A stretch of DNA of 64,000 bases from JBNRMR01 sp050942895 (GCA_050942895.1 JBMNOE010000002.1:62001-126000); one strand, 5' to 3'. Shown: positions 17,488 to 26,117, numbered from the stretch's first letter. The notes: a model not told the origin generated them from the letters alone. Numbers and translations are program-made.

Positions 17488-18205
17488 GCTCGCCATCAAT
17501 CACGGCCCTTTGCCTTTCAACGATTTCTCTAATCCCCTTTTCAGCCAGATCGGAAAGAGCGGCCATCTCCGCCTTTGAGAAGCTCCTGCCCTCTCCCGTA
17601 GCCTGGACCTCGATCCACTCACCTTCGCCCTCAAAAGACATGACGAAGTTGCAGTCCACATCGGCGCGGCTGTCCTCGCTGTAGCACAGATCCAGCATGG
17701 GCTGTCCGCCCACTATTCCGCAGCTAACGGCGGCCACCGGGGCTCTTACGGGGATTTCGCCGATTACGCCTTCCTTAACCCAGCGCTTTGCGGCCAGCAT
17801 CAGCGCCACATATGCGCCGGTGATGGCAGCGGTTCGGGTGCCGCCGTCGGCCTGAAGAACGTCGCAGTCAATGCGCACGCAGCGCTCGCCCAGCTTGCCG
17901 AAGTCGCAAACCGCTCTAAGGCTCCTGCCTATAAGCCGCTGAATTTCAACGCTCCTGCCATCCTGCTTGATCCCATCCCTTTTTTTGCGCACGCCGGTGG
18001 AGGCCGGCAGCATGGCATATTCCGCGGTGAGCCACCCCCGGCCGCGCCCGGCAAGGAACGGGGGCACATCGTTTTCAAGTATCGCAGTGCAAAGAACTCT
18101 GGTTTTGCCGAAGGAAACGATCACCGAGCCATGGGCGGTCTCGATGAAATTCGGCAAAAAGTCCAATTTTCTGAGCTGGTCGTTTGCGCGCCCGTCAATT
18201 CTCAT
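17480..18205 (-). CDS. rph: Ribonuclease PH
   Basis: Phosphorolytic 3'-5' exoribonuclease that trims tRNA 3' ends; hexameric. The 241-aa product begins MRIDGRANDQLR and carries the family motifs GSVIVSFGKTRVLCTA (about 25-40), EIQRLIGRSLRAV, IDCDVLQADGGTRTAAITGA (the phosphate-site region, about 115-134) and DLCYSEDSRADVDCNFV. ATG 18205 is chosen because CAGGAGGG lies 8 bp upstream; a longer in-frame extension has no family match. First gene of the rph-rdgB-phosphoesterase operon, separated from the upstream ricT by a terminator. Confidence 0.96.
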   Translation of the reverse strand: MRIDGRANDQLRKLDFLPNFIETAHGSVIVSFGKTRVLCTAILENDVPPFLAGRGRGWLTAEYAMLPASTGVRKKRDGIKQDGRSVEIQRLIGRSLRAVCDFGKLGERCVRIDCDVLQADGGTRTAAITGAYVALMLAAKRWVKEGVIGEIPVRAPVAAVSCGIVGGQPMLDLCYSEDSRADVDCNFVMSFEGEGEWIEVQATGEGRSFSKAEMAALSDLAEKGIREIVERQRAVIDGEHE

Positions 18206-18275
18206 TTTTTCACCCTCCTGTGGTATTATAGGCAATGCAGAGAGAAAGAGCAGCCATCCTGCACACTGCCTTCCC

Positions 18276-18302
18276 AAAAAGGGCTTCCCCTTGGAAACCC
18301 TT
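18276..18302 (-). terminator. Intrinsic terminator after ricT
   Basis: On the minus strand AAGGGTTTCC pairs with GGAAGCCCTT (one wobble), followed by TTTTT. It separates the darA-holB-ricT and rph operons. Confidence 0.7.
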
Positions 18303-18367
18303 CCGCTTCTGCATCTTTTTATCTTTTATGCTTTTATGTCTTTATCTTTTTGTAACGGAGGCGGGAA

Positions 18368-19159
18368 TTATTTGCGCCTGATCTCCTCCAGGTCATACTC
18401 CTTGACCTCTCCCACATTAACCTTTACCTTTTCACGGAACATGTTCATGTCCACGACGGGGCCTTCGCCGTCGGGGGTTATGACTATGCTTCCCGCTTTG
18501 GGCATTTTGGCCTTCATGTACTCATAGTTTTCCTGCTCATATTTCAGGCAGCACATTAGCCTGCCGCAAAGGCCGGAGATCTTCGTGGGGTTAAGGGAAA
18601 GGCCCTGATCCCTTGCCATGCGGATTGTGACGGGCTGAAAATCGCTTAGGAAACGGCAGCAGCAGATCTCGTTGCCGCAGGAGCCGATGCCCCCCAGCAT
18701 CTTGGCTTCGTCCCTGACGCCGATTTGCCGAAGTTCGATGCGCGTTTTGAATATCTGGGCAAGAACCTTGACCAGCTCGCGAAAATCCACACGGCCGCCT
18801 GAGGTGAAGTAGAATATCAGCTTTGACCTGTCGAAGGCATATTCGCAGTCCACCAGCTTCATGTCAAGGCTATGCTCCTCTATCTTGGCGGCGCATTTTT
18901 CCAGAGCATCCTTTTCAAACTGCTTGTTCTCGTTGTATTGGGCGACATCTGCCCCCGTAGCCGCGCGCACCACCGCCTTAAGCGGCGCGACTATTGAATC
19001 GTCGCTTATTTCCCGGGGAGCGGTGGCCACAGTGCCCATCTCGTCCCCGCGGACGGTTTCTACTATCACTTTCTCGCCCTCGGCGCAGGCTAAATTGCCG
19101 GGATCAAAGAAATATATCTTGCCTCCACCGCTAAAGCGGACGCCTGTCACTTTTGCCAT
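18368..19159 (-). CDS. ricT: RicT/YaaT family protein (PSP1 domain)
   Basis: A 263-aa PSP1-domain protein. In Bacillus RicT works with RicA and RicF in an Fe-S-containing complex that assists RNase Y in mRNA processing and influences sporulation and competence. Here the PSP1 core spans about residues 60-190, with the Cys-rich signatures GSCGNEICCCRF (about 157-168) and CGRLMCCL (about 197-204) likely ligating metal or a cluster. It overlaps holB by 29 bp, so the two are translationally coupled. The yaaQ-(yaaR)-holB-yaaT order of Bacillus is kept except that no yaaR homologue is present. RicA and RicF are not in this window. Confidence 0.93.
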   Translation of the reverse strand: MAKVTGVRFSGGGKIYFFDPGNLACAEGEKVIVETVRGDEMGTVATAPREISDDSIVAPLKAVVRAATGADVAQYNENKQFEKDALEKCAAKIEEHSLDMKLVDCEYAFDRSKLIFYFTSGGRVDFRELVKVLAQIFKTRIELRQIGVRDEAKMLGGIGSCGNEICCCRFLSDFQPVTIRMARDQGLSLNPTKISGLCGRLMCCLKYEQENYEYMKAKMPKAGSIVITPDGEGPVVDMNMFREKVKVNVGEVKEYDLEEIRRK

Positions 19160-20120
19160 TGTTTGCTACCTCCAAAAGTCTGAACGCAAGCGGCTGCAGC
19201 GCCGCCTGTAGCGGAATATAACTGTTTATCATTCTAAGGGCCTGGGCGGTACCGTCAAGAAGCGCTACCGCTTTATCAACGCCGACCTTGGCCGCGATGC
19301 TTTCAGTTTCACTCAGTTTGTCGATTTCGATGCGCACCGCGCCGTTGTGGAAGCGGATTACATCTGAGAGTATAGATTCAACGCAGGAGATAAATTCCCT
19401 GCCGTCAATATTTGCCTTGGCCAATTTCGCCATTATGCCGGGAAGATCCGCGCCCTTTGAGAGTCTCATCAGCTCATAGGCCAGCTCTCTTGCGCGCCAA
19501 TAGTCGGTGTCCTCCTGCATTTTAAGGGCCTTTCCCACTATTCCCCCCGAAAGGCGGGCCAGGAGCGGCGCTTTTTCCGGATGAACACCCTTGCTTAAAA
19601 GGGCCTGGGTGCAGGTTTTTTCGTCCAGCGGTGAAAGAGCGACTAACTGCACTCTTGATATCACAGTGGGCAAAAGGGCGGATGTGTTTACCGCCGTTAT
19701 GAAGAACACAGTGCCGCTCGGCGGCTCTTCAAGGGTTTTTAAAAGTGCATTTTGTGCGTCGAAGGTCATCGGCTTTGTGATCAGCACAGCTCTGTTGCCG
19801 CCCTCGAATGACTTCTCGGAAAGGGTTGATATCAGGCTGCGCACGGCGTCTATGCCGATTTGCACCGTCTGGGTTTTGACATCGATATAATCCGGATGTG
19901 AGCCGGACACGACGCGCTTGCAAGGGCCGCAACTGCCGCAGGGCTTTTCAGCGCCCAAAGATGAGCACAAAAGAGCCTGGGCGCAGATGCTTGCAAGTGT
20001 CTTTTTGCCGGAGCCCTCCGGCCCGGTGAACAAAAAACCATGGGCAACCCTGCCCTGGCTAAAGGAAAGCTGAAGATCCTTCGCCAGAGAGGATTGCCCG
20101 TAAAAATCAGAAAATTTCAT
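19131..20120 (-). CDS. holB: DNA polymerase III delta' subunit
   Basis: Clamp-loader subunit, AAA+ fold, working with delta and tau to place the beta clamp on DNA. The 329-aa protein has the Walker A-like GPEGSGKKT (about residue 34), a four-Cys zinc module CSSLGAEKPCGSCGPC (about 51-66), and the SRVQLV sensor segment (the SRC-type motif appears as SRVQ). Its length and order match HolB, and the neighbours darA and ricT confirm it. The ATG lies 24 bp after darA. I saw no lesion. Confidence 0.95.
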   Translation of the reverse strand: MKFSDFYGQSSLAKDLQLSFSQGRVAHGFLFTGPEGSGKKTLASICAQALLCSSLGAEKPCGSCGPCKRVVSGSHPDYIDVKTQTVQIGIDAVRSLISTLSEKSFEGGNRAVLITKPMTFDAQNALLKTLEEPPSGTVFFITAVNTSALLPTVISRVQLVALSPLDEKTCTQALLSKGVHPEKAPLLARLSGGIVGKALKMQEDTDYWRARELAYELMRLSKGADLPGIMAKLAKANIDGREFISCVESILSDVIRFHNGAVRIEIDKLSETESIAAKVGVDKAVALLDGTAQALRMINSYIPLQAALQPLAFRLLEVANNGKSDRRPL

Positions 20121-20144
20121 TGGTGGACCTTACTAAAAAGCGCG

Positions 20145-20474
20145 CTAGAACTTGTGGAACTGCTCGACTTGCATGACGAACACTGTCGCTCCGCCCACTA
20201 CGACCTCTATCGGGTAAGGCACATACACGCCTGTGGTGCCGGAAACAGGCGACGGCGATGTGGCGATCTGTTTTCTACTCCTGCAAACCTTTTCGATGAC
20301 GCCCATTGCGCCATCAAATTTATTATCATCAACGCCCAGCAAAAGCGTGGTGTTGCCCGCACGAAGAAACCCTCCGGTGGTGGCCAATTTCGTGACGCCG
20401 TAGCCTTCGTTCATCAGGTTTGATATCAAGCGGGAGGCATCCTCATCCTGAACGATAGCGATTATTAGCTTCAT
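20145..20474 (-). CDS. darA: Cyclic-di-AMP receptor DarA/PstA (YaaQ)
   Basis: A 109-aa PII-like trimeric protein that binds c-di-AMP; its downstream partner is not settled in the literature. The sequence shows the family start MKLIIAIVQDEDA, the T-loop region TKLATTGGFLRAGNTTLLLG (residues 28-47, with the GGFLR and GNTT ligand contacts), and the final VGGATVFVMQVEQFHKF. AGGAGGG precedes the ATG. First gene of the darA-holB-ricT operon. Confidence 0.95.
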   Translation of the reverse strand: MKLIIAIVQDEDASRLISNLMNEGYGVTKLATTGGFLRAGNTTLLLGVDDNKFDGAMGVIEKVCRSRKQIATSPSPVSGTTGVYVPYPIEVVVGGATVFVMQVEQFHKF

Positions 20475-20519
20475 TTAGGGCCCTCCTTTTCCTTTTTTCT
20501 AATAATTTACCCTAGACTA

Positions 20520-20548
20520 ATTATATACTAATCTTTCCCGCAATGCAA
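20520..20548 (-). promoter_or_regulatory. Promoter of darA-holB-ricT
   Basis: Minus strand TTGCAT (20543-20548), 17-bp spacer, TATAAT (20520-20525), about 45 bp before darA. Confidence 0.75.
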
Positions 20549-20690
20549 ATAATTATTTTGGCTTAGTGGCCTGTGCCGGCCTCTTTTTCGCCGATAGATC
20601 AAAGCTTCTTTTCATATTGCTGGAGTCCAAGATTTACGGCGCCTAAATGCCCGCTACAATCGCATTTAAAGCTTGTGTAAAGCAAATGCC

Positions 20691-20719
20691 TTGCCCTTTG
20701 TCGAAAAATATGATAATAT
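20691..20719 (+). promoter_or_regulatory. Promoter of the IclR regulator gene
   Basis: TTGCCC (20691-20696), 17-bp spacer, TAATAT (20714-20719), 32 bp before the start codon. Confidence 0.55.
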
Positions 20720-20751
20720 TAACAATCAACACATAAAAGGACGATAGAAGA

Positions 20752-21525
20752 ATGTCTGAAAACCAAGGATATAAGAATCTTTCAACAATAAAGGTGCTTA
20801 ATTTAATTGAATTGCTCGCTGATGTCAACAAGCCCATGAGGCTTATGGACATTGCCAAAGGCCTGAAAGCCAACCCCAGCACCACCTTGAGGTTCCTTTC
20901 CGCCCTTGTGGAAAGCGGATATGCCGCCCAGGAGCCAGAGACCTCCCGCTATTATCTGACTTTTAAAATATGCAGCATAGCCAACAAGATCAGCTCAAAT
21001 GTAAACCTGAGGGATATCGCTCAGCCTTATCTGAGCAAGGTTTCTGCGCTGATGGGCGAGTCCGCCTGTCTGGCCCTTGAAAACGACATGCGCGTTGTCT
21101 ATATCGACGTGATAGAGGGGCCGGATCAAATGATCAGGAGTATGCAGCGCATCGGCAGCATCGCTCCCCTGCACTGCACCGGCATAGGCAAGCTGTTTTT
21201 GCTGAACTACAGCGATGAAAAGCTGGATAGGTACATCGCACAAAAGGGCCTTACTCGCTTTACTCAAAACACTATTGTAAGCAAGGAGGAGCTTGTTGAT
21301 GAGCTTGTTTCCGTGCGCCAGCGAGGCCATGCCTTTGACAACGAGGAGTGCGAGATCGGCGCGCGCTGCATCGCCTTTCCGGTGCACGGAAGGGATGGCA
21401 AGATTTCCGCTGGCATCAGCATAACCGGCCCAGTTGGGCGCTTAACTGACGAGCTTATAGAAAAGAATCTTGCTTTTTTGGAGGAGTCCGCGAAGAATAT
21501 TTCCGCGATTTATTCAAGCATATAG
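20752..21525 (+). CDS. IclR-family transcriptional regulator
   Basis: A 257-aa regulator with an N-terminal winged helix-turn-helix (about 8-70; MRLMDIAKGLKANPSTTLRF is the recognition region) and a C-terminal IclR ligand domain (about 80-255). Typical motifs are GKLFLLNYSD and DNEECEIGARCIAFPVHGRDG. IclR proteins sense small carboxylic or sugar-derived effectors. The nearest genes (darA divergent, methyltransferase convergent) give no clue to the regulon. Candidate targets are the sugar genes elsewhere in the window, but that is guesswork. Confidence 0.92.
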   Translation: MSENQGYKNLSTIKVLNLIELLADVNKPMRLMDIAKGLKANPSTTLRFLSALVESGYAAQEPETSRYYLTFKICSIANKISSNVNLRDIAQPYLSKVSALMGESACLALENDMRVVYIDVIEGPDQMIRSMQRIGSIAPLHCTGIGKLFLLNYSDEKLDRYIAQKGLTRFTQNTIVSKEELVDELVSVRQRGHAFDNEECEIGARCIAFPVHGRDGKISAGISITGPVGRLTDELIEKNLAFLEESAKNISAIYSSI

Positions 21526-21547
21526 TTTAAGCCGGCGGCCATGAATA

Positions 21548-22324
21548 TCATTTTCTGCGGGCGACCAAAACGAAGCGATGGGCCTTGGATTTGATTTCGC
21601 CCTTGGCTTCCAGCAACTCCTGAGCCCGACAGAGGCGGTCAAAGCTGTTTTCAACGGAAAAGCCGGGAAACTCCCATTCGATTATCCTGGCGAACCACAC
21701 AAGTGCGCCCACATCGAAAAAGCGGATGGTAGGAAAAGCTTCCTGGGTGAATATAAGCTCCACGCCCTGTTCCTTAAAAGCTTTCATATTGTTCTTAAGA
21801 TTCCAGCCGGGAAATGATGTTTTCCCGCTTTTTCCGTCCGGGCTCAGCAGATTGATAAGATCGATATCGTTTTCCTCGCCCACCTGCTGGGTGATAAAGA
21901 GTCCTCCCCGCCGGAGGATTCTTCTTATTTCGGCGATATCGAAGGCGCCGTGACGGTTTATAATGATATCAAAAGAGCCGTCCTCAAAGGGCAGAGGCAA
22001 GGGGTGGGCCCATCCCCTAAAGTCTATTCCAAGGGTTAAAAGTCTTTCCTGACAAAGGCGAATATTGGGCGGATAGCCTTCCGTGGCGGCGGTATTGGCA
22101 TGGGGATGCGCCAATGAAAGCAGAAACTCTCCGCCGCCGGTATCGATGTCCAGCAGTCTGTGCTCCGGCTGTAGATGCTGTTTAATCAGGCTTTTATAGT
22201 CCCAGGGGAGGCTGTCCTCCTCGCTTTCATATCTGCCGCTTATGTGAGAGAAATCCCAGCCGTGAATTTTCGCGACGCTCTGCTCATGCTCCCAGCTTTT
22301 TCTGTAGCTTTCATACTTTTCCAT
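21548..22324 (-). CDS. Class I SAM-dependent methyltransferase
   Basis: A 258-aa methyltransferase of the Methyltransf_11/25 group. Motif I LLDIDTGGGEFL lies at about residues 57-68, followed by an acidic motif II region (ATEGYPPN), motif III/IV LPFEDGSFDIIINRHGAFD (about 109-127) and RRILRRGGLFITQQVGEEN. The N-terminal YESYRKSWEHE segment and C-terminal HRFVLVARRK frame the domain. Related Firmicutes proteins are annotated only as class I methyltransferases; the substrate is unknown. It is convergent with the iclR gene (22-bp gap) and followed upstream by a tRNA terminator. Confidence 0.85.
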   Translation of the reverse strand: MEKYESYRKSWEHEQSVAKIHGWDFSHISGRYESEEDSLPWDYKSLIKQHLQPEHRLLDIDTGGGEFLLSLAHPHANTAATEGYPPNIRLCQERLLTLGIDFRGWAHPLPLPFEDGSFDIIINRHGAFDIAEIRRILRRGGLFITQQVGEENDIDLINLLSPDGKSGKTSFPGWNLKNNMKAFKEQGVELIFTQEAFPTIRFFDVGALVWFARIIEWEFPGFSVENSFDRLCRAQELLEAKGEIKSKAHRFVLVARRK

Positions 22325-22372
22325 ATTTCCTCTTTTCCTTTTAAAGACAATACTTGCGAAGTTATTTTAAAA

Positions 22373-22412
22373 AAGAAAAACCCCGATAAATGACTATTTA
22401 CCGGGATTTTTT
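22373..22412 (-). terminator. Terminator of the tRNA Gln-Glu operon
   Basis: On the minus strand CCCGGTAAAT pairs with ATTTATCGGG (one G-U, which pairs only in this orientation), then GGGTTTTTCTTTTTT. Confidence 0.8.
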
Positions 22413-22488
22413 TGGCACCCCCAAGGGGACTCGAACCCCTGATACCGCCGTGAGAGGGCAGCGTCCTAGGCCACTAGACTATGGGGGC
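22413..22488 (-). tRNA. tRNA-Glu(CTC)
   Basis: Acceptor GCCCCCA pairs with TGGGGGT (one G-U at the end); anticodon loop CTCTCAC gives CTC (codon GAG). CCA encoded. Second gene of a two-tRNA operon. Confidence 0.95.
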
Positions 22489-22490
22489 AT

Positions 22491-22564
22491 TGGCAGCGGA
22501 ACTAGGATTCGAACCTAGAAAATACGAGTCAGAGTCGTAGGTGTTACCGTTACACTATTCCGCT
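22491..22564 (-). tRNA. tRNA-Gln(CTG)
   Basis: Acceptor AGCGGAA pairs with TTCCGCT; anticodon stem TACGA/TCGTA with loop CTCTGAC gives CTG (codon CAG). CCA encoded; 2 bp upstream of tRNA-Glu. Confidence 0.95.
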
Positions 22565-22603
22565 ATGGCGCCTGTTAGGTTTTTCTCTGAAGGCGCGATA
22601 ATG

Positions 22604-22632
22604 ATAATACATTATTTAACTGTCTTTGTCAA
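22604..22632 (-). promoter_or_regulatory. Promoter of the tRNA Gln-Glu operon
   Basis: Minus strand TTGACA (22627-22632), 17-bp spacer, TATTAT (22604-22609), 39 bp before tRNA-Gln. Confidence 0.88.
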
Positions 22633-22677
22633 GTTTTTTCTCCGATAAAAATATTTTTATTAAAATCGATTTTAAGA

Positions 22678-23073
22678 TCACTTTTCCGCCACTCTGGCGC
22701 CGGTTATATTGGCCGTGGCCACCAGTCTGCCGGATTCGTCGGTTACATCCACAGAGTATACGCAGGTTCTGCGGCCCTTATGCACGGCGGTGGACTTCGC
22801 TGTGAGCAGTCCTGCCCTCGCGCCGCTCAGATATGAAATGGAGCAGTTAAGGGTAACTGTTTGGGCGCCGCCAGCGTTGGCCGCAACAGCGAAGGCAAGG
22901 TCTGCGAGGGTGAATATCGCCCCGCCCTGCACCATACCGCCGGCGTTCATGTGGTCGGCCGCCGCAAGCAGGGTGCAGACAGCGCCGTCCTCCCCTGCGC
23001 TCTCGATTTTTATGCCCATATTTCGGGCAAAAACGTCGTTACTAAAGAAAGATTTGAGCTCGTTTAAATTCAT
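22678..23073 (-). CDS. PaaI-type hotdog-fold thioesterase
   Basis: A 131-aa hotdog-fold acyl-CoA thioesterase of the PaaI/YbdB group. The conserved catalytic helix HMNAGGMVQGGAIFTLADLAF (about 40-60) has the GG..HGG-like pattern, with VQGG in place of VHGG, so the usual His is Gln. The remaining strands (TLNCSISYLSGARAG, TCVYSVDV) fit. ATG 23073 is chosen; a GTG three codons upstream is possible. It lies 21 bp after the CD1247-type gene and is likely co-transcribed with it. Substrate unknown. Confidence 0.85.
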   Translation of the reverse strand: MNLNELKSFFSNDVFARNMGIKIESAGEDGAVCTLLAAADHMNAGGMVQGGAIFTLADLAFAVAANAGGAQTVTLNCSISYLSGARAGLLTAKSTAVHKGRRTCVYSVDVTDESGRLVATANITGARVAEK

Positions 23074-23094
23074 CGCTTCCACTCTGCCTTATCC

Positions 23095-23532
23095 TTACGC
23101 GTTTTCTGCGTTTTCTGCGTTTTCCACTTCTTCATGTTCTTCGGTGAAAAGATCGGCGCCGCAGGAGCAAAGATGGTCATCGTCGGCGTTGAAGCTCTCA
23201 ATATCAAAGAGCACATGCCTGCTGCATTTGGGGCAAACAAGCTCGATATAGCCCTCTATTTCATCCTCATCATCGTACTTCGAGTCTTCCTCATCTTCTT
23301 CGAACAGATCGTCTACAAGCTCGTCCAGAGAATCTTCCATGTCGTCAAAGTCGTCCTGAAGCTCTTCGACGTCAATCACAAGGCCATCAACCGCAGAATT
23401 AATTTCGCTTAAAATGTCCACGGTCGCATCAAGGATCATTTTAAAATCCCCTTCGATTTTCAGACCTGCCGCCAAGCCCTTTAGATAGGCGATTTTTTCG
23501 CTTATATTTGATACATTTGCTATATCTGCCAT
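23095..23532 (-). CDS. CD1247-type acidic zinc-ribbon protein
   Basis: A 145-aa acidic protein of a family found across Clostridia and named after CD1247 of Clostridioides difficile. The N-terminal helical part (NISEKIAYLKGLAAGLKI) is the conserved domain, followed by a very acidic linker (DDFDDMEDSLDELVDDLFEE) and a C-terminal rubredoxin-like knuckle CPKCSRH...CSCG (about 105-128). Function is unknown. ATG 23532 is chosen because GAAAGGAAA lies upstream; the longer open frame has no family match and overlaps a repeat. The tail ENAENAENA is a short tandem repeat. Confidence 0.85.
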   Translation of the reverse strand: MADIANVSNISEKIAYLKGLAAGLKIEGDFKMILDATVDILSEINSAVDGLVIDVEELQDDFDDMEDSLDELVDDLFEEDEEDSKYDDEDEIEGYIELVCPKCSRHVLFDIESFNADDDHLCSCGADLFTEEHEEVENAENAENA

Positions 23533-23611
23533 AATATATTTCCTTTCTTCTTTTGGCGCTGGGATATGCAGCCCGGGCGAATTGTACTTCCCTGCTGAAC
23601 GCCGCTTGGGA

Positions 23612-23665
23612 GAAAACAAAAAACGGGAGCTTTTTGTTTTCGTGGGTGGGTGGGGCCCTCCCGTG
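23612..23665 (+). repeat. Intergenic stem-loop + G-tract element, copy A
   Basis: An 11-bp perfect stem (GAAAACAAAAA / TTTTTGTTTTC) directly abuts GTGGGTGGGTGGGGCCC. The same layout occurs at 30474-30513 (minus) and 52708-52763 (plus). The loop (CGGGAG) can also pair with CTCCCG at 23658-23663, a potential pseudoknot. Confidence 0.7.
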
Positions 23666-23693
23666 CATAGCCCCATATATTCTAAAGCATCAA

Positions 23694-24251
23694 CTATGCG
23701 CGCTCCATATATTCGCCGCTGCGGGTATCTACCCTTATTAAGTCCCCCTCATTCACAAACAGGGGAACATTAAGCGTGTATCCCGTCTCCAGGGTTGCCG
23801 GCTTGGTGACGTTATTGGCGGTGTCCCCTCTTGCACCCGGGTCGGAGCGGGTTACCTGGAGCACCACAAAGTTCGGCGGTTCAACTGAGAAGGGCGCGCC
23901 CTTGAAAAAGCGCATGGTCACATTGGAGTTTTCCTTCACAAAGCCCATCGCATCTTCAACCTGAGCGTAATTTAGGGCGAGCTGCTCATAGTTTTCAATA
24001 TCCATGAAGTAGTAAAGATCCCCATCGTTATACAAATATTGGAACTCTTTGTTTTCGATGTGAGCCTTTTGGAATTTATCGCTGGGGTTAAAAGTCCTTT
24101 CAAGCACCTGGCCGGTAACGACATTCTTTATCTTTGTGCGCACAAACGCCGAGCCCTTACCCGGCTTCACATGCTGAAAATCAACTATGCTCCAGACCCC
24201 GCCATCCATCTCGAAAGTATTACCTTTTCGAAAATCACCTGCTGAAATCAT
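23694..24251 (-). CDS. efp: Translation elongation factor P
   Basis: EF-P relieves ribosome stalling at proline runs by entering the E site. The 185-aa product has the usual three beta-barrel domains. The modification-site loop HVKPGKGSAFVRTKIKN has Lys32 at the tip, and the C-terminal signature (KPATLETGYTLNVPLFVNEG) is intact. GGAGG precedes the ATG at 7 bp. It follows pepP by 75 bp on the same strand, the classic pepP-efp (ypdF/yqhT-efp) pair of Firmicutes. No EF-P modification gene is visible here. Confidence 0.97.
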   Translation of the reverse strand: MISAGDFRKGNTFEMDGGVWSIVDFQHVKPGKGSAFVRTKIKNVVTGQVLERTFNPSDKFQKAHIENKEFQYLYNDGDLYYFMDIENYEQLALNYAQVEDAMGFVKENSNVTMRFFKGAPFSVEPPNFVVLQVTRSDPGARGDTANNVTKPATLETGYTLNVPLFVNEGDLIRVDTRSGEYMERA

Positions 24252-24326
24252 TTATAAAACCTCCGTAGTCTATCAAAAAATATTTAAACGCTATAGGGCG
24301 GCATTCTCCCCCATGCGTTCACAGCG

Positions 24327-25400
24327 CTATAATGTTATGAGCTGCTTTGTGCTCTTGGACAGTATCTCACAGCCCTCTTCGGTGACCAACACCAGATCCT
24401 CTATGCGCACGCCCCCTTTTCCCGGGAGATATATCCCCGGCTCAACGGTGACTATCATGCCGCTTTTAAGCACCTGCTCTGACGCGGCGGAAAGCCTGGG
24501 CGCTTCGTGGATCTCAAGACCCACGCCATGGCCGGTGCTGTGTCCAAAGTTTCTGCCATAGCCGCAGGAGGCGATATGCTCCCTTGCGGCGGCGTCCACA
24601 TCCTTGCACATAGTTCCCGCCTTGACCGCTGCGAGGCCTTTCAGGTTCGCTTCCAGTACAATATTATATATCTTTTCCAACTCAGGGTCAATGCCGCCCA
24701 CAGCGATTGTCCTGGTAAAATCCGAACAATAGCCGTTAATTTTGCAACCAAAATCAAAAGTGATAAGATCTCCCTGCTTTATCTGCCTTTGCCCTGATAT
24801 CGCATGGGGTTTTGACGAATTTTCACCGCTGGCGACTATCGGGCTGAATGAAAAATCCTCAGCGCCGTTATCCAAAAAGAACTTATACAGCAGAGCCACC
24901 AGGCTCATCTCGGTCACGCCCGGCTTTACAGCCGTGAGCAGGTAGCTGAAGGCCTCGTCCGTAAGGGATTCGGCCATTCTTATGTTTTCCACCTCATCCG
25001 CGCTCTTTATGGCACGAAGTTCTTCGACCTCTGCGCCGCCCTTTAGCAGATCAACCCCGGAAAGCGCGCTCTTAAGCTCCTCGTATTCGCTAAGAGTGAT
25101 CGCATCGGCTTCGATATATAGTTTATCCAGACCGGCATCCTTCAAAACCTCTTGGACGATTTCGTTCTGCCTCTTGCCGGCTGAGGTCTCATAAATTTCA
25201 AGCCCCGGCGACTGCTGGCGGGCCTGCTCGGTGTACCTGAAGTCGGTTATGATCACCTGAAAAGTATGGTCTTTGCCGCCGTTTTCAAGCAGCAGTACGC
25301 CCTCGCCGGTAAAACCGCTGAGATAGCGGATGTTTTCCGGTTTTGATATCAGCGACGCCGTTGCCCGAGGCCGCCTTGATGCCAATTCTCCAGCTTTCAT
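24327..25400 (-). CDS. Xaa-Pro aminopeptidase, M24B family
   Basis: Removes the N-terminal residue from peptides with proline in second position. The 357-aa protein has a creatinase-like N-terminal domain (about 1-130) and a pita-bread catalytic domain. Dinuclear metal ligands are visible: Asp in ITFDFGCKINGYCSDFTRT (two Asp), His in GHSTGHGVGLEIHEAP, Glu in VTVEPGIYLPG and Glu in GGVRIEDLV. GGAGG lies 9 bp before the ATG. First gene of the pepP-efp operon. Confidence 0.94.
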   Translation of the reverse strand: MKAGELASRRPRATASLISKPENIRYLSGFTGEGVLLLENGGKDHTFQVIITDFRYTEQARQQSPGLEIYETSAGKRQNEIVQEVLKDAGLDKLYIEADAITLSEYEELKSALSGVDLLKGGAEVEELRAIKSADEVENIRMAESLTDEAFSYLLTAVKPGVTEMSLVALLYKFFLDNGAEDFSFSPIVASGENSSKPHAISGQRQIKQGDLITFDFGCKINGYCSDFTRTIAVGGIDPELEKIYNIVLEANLKGLAAVKAGTMCKDVDAAAREHIASCGYGRNFGHSTGHGVGLEIHEAPRLSAASEQVLKSGMIVTVEPGIYLPGKGGVRIEDLVLVTEEGCEILSKSTKQLITL

Positions 25401-25426
25401 ATCATAGTACCTCCATATTCCACTAA

Positions 25427-25455
25427 ATTATAACAAATACCGCTGCTTAGCGCAA
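25427..25455 (-). promoter_or_regulatory. Promoter of the aminopeptidase-efp operon
   Basis: Minus strand TTGCGC (25450-25455), 17-bp spacer, TATAAT (25427-25432), 26 bp before the start codon. Confidence 0.7.
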
Positions 25456-25546
25456 ACTAAACATATTGCCATGGCAATATGTTATTTGCCGGAGATATTG
25501 GCGCAAAAGACGCAAAAAACGCAAAAGGATTGAAGCCTTGATGATT

Positions 25547-25575
25547 TTGAGTTATACTTTAATAAAGTATATTAT
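25547..25575 (+). promoter_or_regulatory. Promoter of the DUF4364 gene
   Basis: TTGAGT (25547-25552), 17-bp spacer, TATTAT (25570-25575), 20 bp before the start codon. Confidence 0.65.
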
Positions 25576-25595
25576 TTGATTGCGCAGGAGAGAAA

Positions 25596-26117
25596 ATGGA
25601 AAGACCAAAGCCCCGGCTATCTGAAAACAAGCTTTTGATGCTTTACGCCGTTGACAAGCTTGGCTGCATAACCAATAATCAGGCCCTGCAGTTTTTTATA
25701 GAAAATGATTTTATGGACTATATCGACGTTCAGCTTTCACTGGCAGAGCTCACCGACGGCAAGCTTCTGCACGCCGTTTCACAGCCGGCCGGGCTCACCT
25801 ACTATGTGACCGAGCTGGGCCTTGACGCGATAGACTTTTTCAAAGGAAAGGTTCCTGCCAGCAGGCGCAGCGCAGTGGACTGTCAAGCTGAAAAGTGGCG
25901 AGACGTGTTCATGCTTGAATCACATGTCTTTGCGGATTATACAACTGCCGTAAACGGCGACATCGTGGTGCGCCTTGCGGCAAGGGAAAACGATCTGCTG
26001 CTGTTTGAGATGAGCATATCGGTGCCAAGCTCAAAGGAAGCGGAGATAATGTGCGAAAACTGGAAGAAGAATTCTTCGCAGGTGTATGCCGCGGTGCTGA
26101 GCATGCTTTCAGGCTGA
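25596..26117 (+). CDS. DUF4364 family protein
   Basis: A 173-aa protein of a Clostridia-restricted family of unknown function. The N-terminal half (LSENKLLMLYAVDKLGCITNNQ...) looks like a winged-helix fold of the PadR/MarR kind, and the C-terminal half is a beta-rich domain with a weakly conserved NWKKNSSQVYAAVLSML tail. The AGGAGAG site precedes the ATG. Members of this family are often adjacent to sporulation or housekeeping genes; here it is monocistronic, divergent from pepP. A regulatory role is plausible but unproven. Confidence 0.85.
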   Translation: MERPKPRLSENKLLMLYAVDKLGCITNNQALQFFIENDFMDYIDVQLSLAELTDGKLLHAVSQPAGLTYYVTELGLDAIDFFKGKVPASRRSAVDCQAEKWRDVFMLESHVFADYTTAVNGDIVVRLAARENDLLLFEMSISVPSSKEAEIMCENWKKNSSQVYAAVLSMLSG